The notes under the pieces are model-generated. The model made no database searches and was not told the origin of the DNA. It saw nothing but the letters and a program-made list of their open reading frames with translations. Shown here in pieces: positions 55,226-64,000 of a stretch of DNA of 64,000 nt. Source of the DNA: Linanthus parryae (lineage: Eukaryota; Streptophyta; Magnoliopsida; Ericales; Polemoniaceae); NCBI GenBank assembly GCA_023055425.1, contig JALGPY010000002.1:137883927-137947926 (forward strand), in the 5' to 3' direction. The first letter of the stretch is position 1; each line of letters begins with the position of its first letter. A program made the translations under genes and the position numbers.

Positions 55226-58200
55226 TCTCCCACTCGCACAGTGGGGTTGCACAAATACAGTAGTTCTAGTCTCCCTCAATCTCCAACTATTATCATCTGC
55301 CAAAGTGTTATGTGGCCTTGGTGTGTGACTGTGAGAGAACCTGCATTTCGGGAGATCCATACTCTAAACTCATACGAGACGAGCTAGCAGCAGGCGTACT
55401 CAACCCTTTAAGAAATAATGCAATACATATATATATATCTCGTATTCCCCAGATTCTGTCTATTGCCATCTCATAGACCATGAGCACCCACCTTGTCCCG
55501 AAGGTCGTGCGTCAATGAGTCTATATCTCCTTTATTATATTCATATCCTGCATGATCCCATAAGATCTTGTAGGTGGGCCCAATGAACATGATAAAGAGC
55601 GGTGCAATTAGAATCTTCCTTTCTATCCATTGTCGCTTTGATTCGGAGTCAGCTGCTTTCCTAGCAATGTCCTGGTAGGCCGAATCATTCATAGCCGTGA
55701 GGTGTCACGCTAAAGTAGCACCACCGAACCGTCTCTCCCCGACATGGATGAAAGTACTAAGGGTATACAGTGTCAATCATTTTTATATGATCGACGAGGC
55801 TCACACGGCGAGGAAACTCAGGGACTTGTTCTACTCGCCACCTCATGTCACTCATAAGCACGCGTTATCTCATAAGATGTGCGCCATAGTGTTTGGACTC
55901 TATCAGAGCACATGTCCTATCCCATAGGGACCACTATACAGATGTAAGTCCAACAGCCCATATGACTATTAACCCGAGTACTGAGTGTTGCACATATGCA
56001 ACCGAAATCAGTTCTCTCATCTGGCTTTCTCTACGCAGACTATACATGGTTCGGGGTAGTAACCATGCTCGAATGGCCATAATCCAATCTCACCTTGGAA
56101 CTTATTCCAATGCGACAAATAAATCCGTCTGACAGGGTCTTGCACTATTGATTGATGTCCAGCTCTTGTCATAGGCCATGCGCCTCATATGACAGGAGTC
56201 ATCATATCATAGGCTTCTAGCGCTTGTCGGGATTCTGTCTCATCTTCTACTCACCTAGGCAATCCAGGATATTGTAAAGGCGGTTGCTCGTGTGAGAGAG
56301 TCAACCTAGTGTCCGCGCGACATGTTCTATGCTAGTACAGGATATGTAAACAACATGTAGCATAACAAATCCAATTAAAATCCAGTTATCAATGTCTCAT
56401 ATGCTCATCAATCATATCGCTAGTGATCGACTACCGAGTCCCAATTTTCTAAAGCAATCCACAAAGACGACTCTTAGGTGGTTTAGGAATGGGAGGAACC
56501 TTCATTTTGTCCCGTAGTTGATCTACTCCAAGATTACTCTTTAGGTAGTTATTTCACCTTTTGTGAAAACAGTACCCTTTTCTATATGTTTGGCCTCATC
56601 AAAGTACTGTAGCCGTACGCTAGCACTACGGGTCGGTTGACAGCTCATAAGCTTATCAGAAATCTTTTTATCCAAACATATTTCTGTCCGGTGACAGAAC
56701 AGGCAATCGTGCTTCGCTTCCATAATCGATGGAGCGGTCTAATACGATTGTGCAGCACTTATGTTGCTGGTCCATGCGATGTCATCTAGCATGGACTATA
56801 GCCTGAGTCGGATCTACGTGTATCTAGGTCCCCACCCTAGTCAGCATGCATAGCTGGCTAGTCGAAGCATTATCTCCGATAGTTATAACACGTGATCCTT
56901 CGTACAGAGTATCCTTTTGGTTGCAATCTTGTGTCTTAAGTTAGATTTCCTGAAATCCACTCTTCCGATTGCATAGGGTTTGTGGGGTCTCAGTATATAC
57001 CATAGTATATAGTAGACTCACACTGCATCGGGCACTTTGGTCATTTGGTCAATCCTAGTATGGTGTCTTCTAGGACACATATTCAGGCTCGTAAAATCCT
57101 GCAGCGAGTTATAGGAGTATCACATGGCATTGGGTCCATTACATGGAATCGTTCAGAGTATCTTCTTGTTGTCCGCCTTATGCGTCAATATAAGAAGTCC
57201 TTCTGAACGAACGAGAATGCACCTCGCCCTACTAATATCCTTCGTCACAAATCGAAAGGATAACCACCCTATAGTGGATGTGAAATAGTCCTTAGACTCT
57301 CCTGGAAAATAGCGCGTCATCGATAATGAGTGACGTAATCATCTACTCTCTACTACTGAGAGTGATATGCAGCGGTTTTTCATCCATGGATAAAATACTG
57401 CTGACTTAGAGGACTAATTAAGATCATACATGGACTTAATTAGCTTGCACCTATTTGTGCATTTGATCATATGTCTCGAAACCCTGTGGTCGAGTCATAC
57501 AGATCACCTCTCTGATTTCTCTATCGAGAAATTCAGTCGTCACGTTTTATCGAGAATGGAGCCTTATTTCCATCATCACAACTATCACCAATATCTTTGC
57601 AAGTCGTATGCCTTACTATGCTTCCGCCTGTGTCACTCTGAATGACCTTGAAAATACATCCATTTCCAATAGTCTAATATCCAGTCGGAAAAGTCAACCT
57701 AGCCTTAAACTTGGTTGGTCTTTACAGACTCTAACTTTTCCTGTAAAGGTTACCTTTCATTTTTCATAATTAGGGAACGATAAGGCATAGCATCCTATCG
57801 TTTATGCAAGGTGATCCTTAAGATCATCCCTTCGATCTTCAAGCAGTCGATGGGGTATGCTCCTATGAGCAATTCCTTTGCATGGGAGGATCATAATTTT
57901 GCTCTCACCCCTATGGATGGGCACCTCGCTTAGAAAGTCACTCCCACTGTTCAAAAGATCCTTGAGGGACTAATTCCTCATAATGGACTAATGAACAGGG
58001 TATTTTCTAGCGGTTCCTCCATGCTCGCGGAGATCATCATCTCTACAAACATTCCCTTAATTATGGACATCTCCTTTTGAGAAATCAAATATCTTGTGAA
58101 TCCATTTGCGTTATACTATTAATCGGCTGTTGCGTTTCGAATACGCAACCCCCTAGAGTACTCCGAATAGTATGGGAAGATATGTTACTCCATGAAGATG

Positions 58201-61200
58201 CATTTCTTCCATCTAGGGTATAAATTCCTTCTTGTCAGGCGATGAAGTATCCTGGGGCAATATCCTAGGTTCATCATCTTGCGTGGTGACTATTATGTCT
58301 TCCCCTTCGATGTCAAATCGTCGACGGGGTACGCTCCAAAGAGCGTTCCTACGCAAAGAGGATTCTTCTTCAGCATTATCGTCATATACGATAGGCTGCT
58401 CACTAGGTAAGGCACTCCCACTGTTCTCAAGATACATAGGAACAAATTCCTCTTGAGTAGTGGTGAATTGAGTGTCATCTAGTGGTTCCTCTTACTCGTA
58501 GAGAATACCATCTCCACGAGCTTCTCCCTGACTAGGAAAATTAGTAAGCTCATAAGCTGTCGATCCCTATGGCCTAAGGTGACCTCTTATAGGTTGCCTT
58601 TTGGTCCACATCTCGTAGGGCGTAGTGGCTACAGACTTGGTGGGTATTTGGTTGAGTACTCCGACAGACGTTTAACAAAGCGTCTCCTCAAGATAGGGAA
58701 CTTATACTTTGAACGTGCTATCATACATCAAACCATCTTCAGGCTGTATCCTATTCCTCCTATCCACCACAGCAATCTGCTGCGGGGCATGGGAATAGCC
58801 AACTGCCTAGCTACTCTCCATCACATAGCTCTTGCTAAGATAGACACTCGCAGTCTCATTCTGGCTAAGGACATATCCTTTTATCCAGACGGTTTTCTAC
58901 CTTTTGTAGATACCTGTCTGAAGCACCCTTATGCCTCAGACTTATGTGGCCCTAGCACACATAGTTGAGATGCGTACAATAATCTACGAATGTGATGGAT
59001 CAGTAAGCACCATGTCTTAGCTTTAACTTTTAATGGAACACAAGTACGACAGAATGAATAATATGTAAAGACTCAATAATCCTTACTGCTTTACTGGATG
59101 GTTTGCCTTTCGCCTTTCGTGTAAGGCAAGAGTCACACACAGGTAAGGGTACCTTGGTTATATTCCAAGCAGGCCTACCTTAGCCAGCCTGAACGTCCTT
59201 TCCTGACATAGTGTGTCTCAATCTAGCACGCCACATATCAGAATTATAAGGCACAACCCTAGTTGATATCCAAAAATCCTGAGGCGTTATTCATGCTAGA
59301 ATTCAAGAGTGCATAACCAAAACATGACCAATTCCAAAAGTAAAACTGTGACCAAAACAAATTTTGGTGGCTACTCCATCAAAGATAATCTCATGGATCC
59401 TTAGACGAGAAGTTAGTACCAGGTCTGGCCTTCTAGTCTTAGGAAAACATCCTTTTCCTCCTTTGCATTTGCCTGTCTTGGGCTATTGGTCATGTACCAA
59501 TATTTTGCCCTCATTCCCTTATCCTTGCCCCACCTGTTCCTCAGTCCTAATACCGGGGTAGGGACCAATTCTGCCGATCATACTTCATTCATAGCCTTTA
59601 GCAATCATATATTGCTTAGACTTCAAAAGTATGCTGAACTAGTATACTTAGCAATCATATATTGCTTAGATCCTAGAACGGAGTGATGTCTGGTCTCATC
59701 CAAACATCCTGACACTTTCAAAGTGTGTCATATAACGTTTCCATGGCACTTTCATGAAACGTGGCAGAGATAGCAACAAACTGCTAATCGGATAAGTTAA
59801 ACACGATAGTTTAAGGTGGGATTTATGAGTCATTACTCACAATTTTAATGAGGCAAATGGCTAAGGTGGATCCAAGATTCTTCTTTGGCTCATTCCTACA
59901 ATCTTTGAATCTCAAAGTGGTCTTGAACTTGCTGATGAGGTCATTTCCCCACCTTGGCACAGCACGCTCTATGACATTTATCTTGACTGCCTCCCACTTA
60001 TTGGTTAGCCTAAAGATAATGTTCATGTGCTGCTGTGACAACTATTCATCACAGGTTCGACCATACTTGTAGGTGTTTTGACAAACTATGTCCAACTATT
60101 TGGTTACATAGCACGATGACTTGTCATATCGTTTATTGTCATTATTTTAGCCTTTACACTTTCGATTTAGACACGATTGATCTTGAGACATTGCATAGGA
60201 AATTAATACTAGCATTTATTTAGCTCCGAAATAACATGATACATGATTAAAATTTCATAGTTCATCATAAGGACTCCACCAAAACCTAGTGGCAATTCTA
60301 GGAATCAAATATCATCACTTATGATTCCCTATTAGTTTCAATCATGTATAACCATGTGAGCTCTTTTGTTTTAGTTCCTTAGCATGCAAGGTTATACAGA
60401 TATATCCAATCACACGCAGTTATAACGTAAAACAAGCATAAGCATAAATAAATATGCAATGGATGTGGCCCCTAAGGTGCACTCCCACTATTGAGAGTAC
60501 GTCTTGAGCAATTCTTGAACTCCTCGCCTCATGGATCTCGCCTCATCTCGAGTGCTCCTTGAAGCTTCCCTGTTCGTCCCTTTGCTCCATGCACCTTGCG
60601 CCATAGCTTGTGGTTTGGCCACCTCTCTTGAAGCTTCTATTCTTCAATCTCCACTAAATATCTTATTTCTAATAAGAAGTAACCTCTAATAGGCGATTTA
60701 GATGAGAAGAGAAGACAATAGAGTATGTAGAGAGGCACGACTCGCAGGCCGTATTTTAATTGATTACATATTCAAAACCAAAACCAAAATTAAAACCATC
60801 TAAGCCACATCCATGCATCAAACACATCCATTCAACCCACAACAGCATGTATAATAATAAAATAAACATACTGGAATTTTCTGGAAATTTCCAGAATTAA
60901 AGAATAATTACTGGAAATTAATAAGCAATAAATCAATCAACTAATAAGATCGAAAATCGCTCCCAACTACCTAGGATCTCACCTCCTATCTCATAAGGTA
61001 GGGAAAAATGTCCTAAGTCTCCAGAAAAAATTTGGGCTCAAAACAGTGTGTTTAAGGACGTCTAATTGCCTCGGGAAGTGTGCAAAACACTAATTAATTA
61101 ATCTGGAAAAAAATTAAATTTTCTGTTTTTCCAAAAATTATGAAAAAATATCCCAGAAAATAGGAAATTTAATTCTGAGCATGTAGAAAAAAATTGGCGA

Positions 61201-61897
61201 AAAATAGTGGCCGGAGGAGGGCTCACGCGCCCACACGCGCCGCCGCGCGTGGGCGAGTCCGCCTCCGTCACGCGCCGACGCGGCCCGAGTGCCACGTCAG
61301 CATGCCACGTGGCTTGCCACGTCAGCCGCGTGCTGACGTCAGCTGCCACGTCACCCTCCACGGCACCATGCCACGTTAGCAGCCCGCGTGGCTGCCACGT
61401 CATCTGCCACGTCAGCATTGCTGACGTGGCACCGCCACGTCATCTGCCACGTCAGCCCTAGGGCCACGTCAGCAGCCGCCGCCAGCCCTTTGGCGCGTGC
61501 GGCGCGTGGCGGCGCGTGGCCGCGCGTGGAGGCGGCGCCGGTGGCGCGTGAAGCCCACGCGCCGCCTTCCCGGCCTCCGTTTCCGGCGATCTTTACATCG
61601 TTGGAATCGTCGTTTCACGTAGATCAAGATTATGTGTTCAAAACCCAATTTTAACATGTTTTGAAAAAATCTTTTTACTGCTCAGATCAATCAGTCCAGA
61701 TTTATACTGTTTCGAATCTTAGAAAATTCATAACTAATTCTCTGTTCGTCCAAAAATTACAAAATTTATATTTCTGGAATCCTTGTGAAAAACCCTATCC
61801 AACCATATAGGTTTCACTAACAGATTATGAAATTTCAAAAACTCGAATTTTTTATCTGATTCGGGAACGCATAACTAGGCACGAAAAACAAGCCTAA
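55226..61897 (-). pseudogene. Decayed internal region of the copia element
   Basis: On the minus strand, IPTKSVATTPYEMWTKRQP (about 58648-58590) is the conserved end of copia integrase. An acidic linker follows (about 58437-58213, containing RRFDIEGEDIIVTTQDDEPR), as between integrase and RT. Gag-like frames lie at 60041-59823. RT and RNase H parts between about 57500 and 55500 can be guessed only in scattered fragments. Stops are frequent in every frame, so no polyprotein can be made. The longest frames on either strand are about 130 codons. Confidence 0.65.
61292..61473. promoter_or_regulatory. Dense array of ACGT-core motifs (gccacgtca) in the leader of the copia element
   Basis: By eye there are eight plus-strand and one minus-strand copies of gccacgtca, one G-box palindrome gccacgtggc, one tgacgtca palindrome and one gccacgtta variant in about 180 bases. 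Such ACGT cores are binding sites of plant bZIP factors (established knowledge). The array lies about 440-620 bases inside the element from its PBS, within a strikingly GC-rich patch (about 61200-61600). Whether it works as an enhancer is unknown. Confidence 0.7.
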
Positions 61898-61910
61898 GGC
61901 TCTGATACCA
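61898..61910 (-). promoter_or_regulatory. Primer binding site of the minus-strand copia element
   Basis: The minus strand reads tggtatcagagcc one base after the LTR end, matching initiator tRNA-Met. It sets the direction of the element. Confidence 0.88.
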
Positions 61911-61911
61911 A

Positions 61912-62357
61912 TGAAGGACGTACAAGATCTATCACATACAGATCTACAACATGAATTATAGCGGAAGATTCATGTGTTTACCTTGTCTTCCTTAGCTCCT
62001 ATGCACAGCGGATGATCGTAGGATGCTTGCTTTCACGTGCTCTTCTTGCTCCCACAGTCTGGCTCGAATCACTAGGACGAAAGCTCTGATCCACACCAAG
62101 TTCCACGCAATGGAGGCTAGTTGAAGAGAGAGTCTAGGGTTTACTGTATTATGATCAGCACATGATCTCTACAGTATTGTATATAAAATAATAGGAGGCT
62201 GTCTCCTTATATAGACAGACTTATAGCCTATTGCAACATAACCCCCTAGGGTTTGTCCTTGCTACTAACCCCATAAGATTTGAGCTTGTCTCACCTAAAC
62301 CCATAAGTTTAGGATAATTGCATTGTGCACCCCACATGGGCGCACATAATGCTAACA
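61912..62357 (-). repeat. 5' LTR of the minus-strand copia element
   Basis: 446 bp. The minus-strand TATA box ctatataagg is at 62214-62205. It is followed on the right by the TSD gtttg. Confidence 0.93.
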
Positions 62358-62362
62358 GTTTG

Positions 62363-62832
62363 TAGCTCTAATTATGTTCCATTCATCTATCACTCATCTT
62401 CATCTATTGTTTGTAGCTCTAATTATGCTCCTAAAACCGAAATATAGTGTGTCTAAATTTTCCTAAAGATCATCAAATTTTAACTAACAAATATTCAAAA
62501 TTTTATCCGATTAATTTGCCGCTTCTGCTGCTCCTTTTCCAATATCCGAAATTCTATCTAATCAATTTTCCGCTTCTGCTGCTTCTTTTTTATGTTGTCT
62601 GGAGGTCTTTGACGTACTGCATACCTTTGATTCAAGTTCAATGGTGATTTGAACCTTTAATTCTCATAAGATGAATCGTCCATCCCTCTCTACTAAGGGA
62701 ATGTGGGGGAATATTTATAAGGAATTATTACTTATTATTAAACCTAACGTCATTACCAGAAGTACATTTTAAGAGAGTTTTGTATAGCAATTCTCCCTAT
62801 TAACTTTTGAGTATCTTGAAATTAAATCATAG
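62363..62832. other. Unassigned AT-rich stretch
   Basis: A short duplication, gtttgtagctctaattatg, occurs at 62358 and 62410. A second small duplication (ccgcttctgctgct) lies near 62519 and 62569. No gene is seen. Confidence 0.5.
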
Positions 62833-63560
62833 TCACATGGTTCCTACTATTGGGAAGCTTTCAAAACATATTGCCTTCTCCTTCCATTTATGGACCTTCC
62901 AAAAGGCTAGTCTCACTACTAGACCTTCACTCATCATAGGAGATGCAGCTTTCTCCTTACTCCAGCCCCAATAAAGATGATCTCCCTTGTCATTTCGCAA
63001 AATCCAACCCATATGGGCCACTTTTGAGCTGCTACACCAACCAGCATCAACATTGTATTTGAGAGAACCTGTTTACTTGGGAGATCAACATTTGACTAGA
63101 TTTTAAGAACTTTCTCTTGACATTTTTGAGCTCTTATTTTCCTCTCTTCAGACTGCGTTTTGAAACATCAACATTAAGCTTTTATTTTTCCTCTTCATCA
63201 ACATTGCAATAGGAGGAGTCTCCTGATAAAAAAATAGCATTGTATACTTGCACACATTCCAGCACCTCACAATACAATCAAGGAGATACTATTATGACAT
63301 TTATTTCTTTAAGACTTCCTTTCTAATGGTGAAGAGCAATTTCTTCACATTTGATACATCTTTGCATATATCTGGATTCCGAAGCCCCCAGCCCAAATCA
63401 CAGTGGGCGAGTCCATGAACAATGGAAGAGACAATGTTCAAGAGTTTCAGGCTCTTGATTGCAGATATCACAGGTCAATGGGAAAATTTTCTAAAGAAAA
63501 GCTTTACCTTTGTAGGTAAGCATCATGACTAATTTTCCACGGAAATTGCAAGATTCTTGG
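62833..63560 (-). pseudogene. LINE-derived zf-RVT and RNase H scrap, minus strand
   Basis: Reading leftward from about 63560, FPWKISHDAYL is the zf-RVT lead-in. Further zinc-segment text is present in broken frames (about 63490-63370). At about 63060-62833, YNVDAGW gives the RNase H first Asp, followed by MGWILRNDKGDHLYWG. These resemble the C-terminal end of plant non-LTR polyproteins. Stops separate the parts. Confidence 0.5.
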
Positions 63561-64000
63561 TGGTAGGCCTGCACCTTTGAAAGTGATAGCAAGGCTCTGG
63601 TAAAATATATTTAAGATAACTGGGGTGACTAGGAAATTGCCACAATAAGTCAAGATATTAGAGGAAGTTCGGATGATATAAGGCGGGATCAGATGGGTCA
63701 CACTACAAGACAATAATGTTGCAGATAAACTGGTTAAATTATTCAGAAATTTTGAGAAAGCTCATACTTGTGTAAATGCTAGTCTGCTAACCCGGATAAC
63801 TAAAGAATATGTAATATGGTTGGATGATTTCTGCAATATCCCTCTTTTGGAAAAAGAAAAAAGCACTAATGACAAGCTCGTCCCCAGTTATTTGGAGAGG
63901 CGGTTAAATTATTTTAGGTGTGTTATTTCGAAGGTTTGAAGTTTGGCGGTAGAAGTATTTTCTTTCCACAAAGCTTTCTCTCTCTAGATCGATCTTGCTT
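63561..64000. other. Right end of window, possible plus-strand tail of an RNase H
   Basis: A plus-strand reading near 63705-63940 gives NNVADKLVKLFRNF, similar to the end of plant RVT_3 RNase H domains, then an open stretch to a TGA near 63940. It is too short to assign. A CT-rich run closes the window. Confidence 0.3.

Larger units (their letters stand above)
54780..62357 (-). mobile_element. Ty1/copia-type element with apparently identical LTRs and a decayed pol, 7578 bp
   Basis: LTRs of 446 bp each (54780-55225, 61912-62357) read as identical by eye. The 5-bp TSD gtttg is perfect (54775-54779, 62358-62362). On the minus strand the LTR starts TGTTAGCATTATG, and the PBS tggtatcagagcc lies at 61910-61898. 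A PPT gcgagtgggaga lies at about 55237-55226. Remnants of copia proteins are readable only in short pieces, with many stops. It therefore probably moved recently using enzymes from a relative. Confidence 0.92.

Noticed and set aside
61098..61657. Open frames of 60-106 codons on both strands in the GC-rich patch
   Set aside because: They are by-products of the gccacgtca repeats and high GC content; residues are repetitive (for example LTWQ/TWQ runs) and no start or splice context supports them.

Overview
This window is plant nuclear DNA, most likely from an AT-rich eudicot. The evidence is one intron-containing V-ATPase subunit D gene (VHA-D, 51105-52305) embedded in nested plant transposable elements: Tat, Athila, Angela, an RNase H-bearing LINE, MULE-type TIR elements, a TRIM and MITEs. 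I see no CRISPR array, bacterial operon, rRNA gene or intact tRNA gene. Everything was read by eye, so element borders resting on target-site duplications (TSDs) are firm and other borders are approximate.

Region 1 (1 to about 34943) is one old Ty3/gypsy Tat-lineage retrotransposon that enters from the left. Its sense gag-pol (1-5322, two RNase H domains) is full of stops and frameshifts. Behind it lie hairpin-forming tandem repeats (5352-6100). Next comes a large spliced gene on the OPPOSITE strand (32980 down to 8279), starting with a plant-mobile-domain-like region. Then follow the polypurine tract and 3' LTR (33741 to about 34943). Four elements split this Tat copy: a MULE with 9-bp TSDs (6931-8242), an Angela copia element (9519-18028), an Athila-type element carrying only gag and protease (19617-31297, itself holding a reverse solo LTR at 24372-25967), and a 588-bp TRIM inside the Tat 3' LTR (34193-34780). 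Removing Angela and Athila at their TSDs restores the antisense reading frame at both junctions. That gene was therefore continuous there when they landed.

Region 2 (34944-43450) has an unassigned stretch, then a 5'-truncated LINE (about 36076-41373) split by an Angela-family solo LTR (37320-38747, TSD tgcac). It continues with a SINE-like Pol III promoter remnant, a second MULE-like element with one TIR pair inside another (41495-43127) and a foldback MITE.

Region 3 (43451-54779) is the gene-bearing part. It holds weak unassigned sequence, inverted copia 3'-end fragments (47594-48919), RNase H scraps, the complete VHA-D gene (261 aa) and a Tourist-like MITE (53398-53844, TSD TTA).

Region 4 (54780-62357) is a minus-strand copia-type element. 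Its two 446-bp LTRs look identical although its pol is badly decayed, and its leader carries a dense array of ACGT-core sites. The right end (62358-64000) holds LINE-derived zf-RVT and RNase H scraps.

The most interesting points are the antisense multi-exon Tat gene, a shared 'palindrome array upstream of TATTTAA' layout in three Athila-type LTR sequences with two unrelated palindromes, the identical-LTR but coding-dead copia element, and its ACGT-motif leader.
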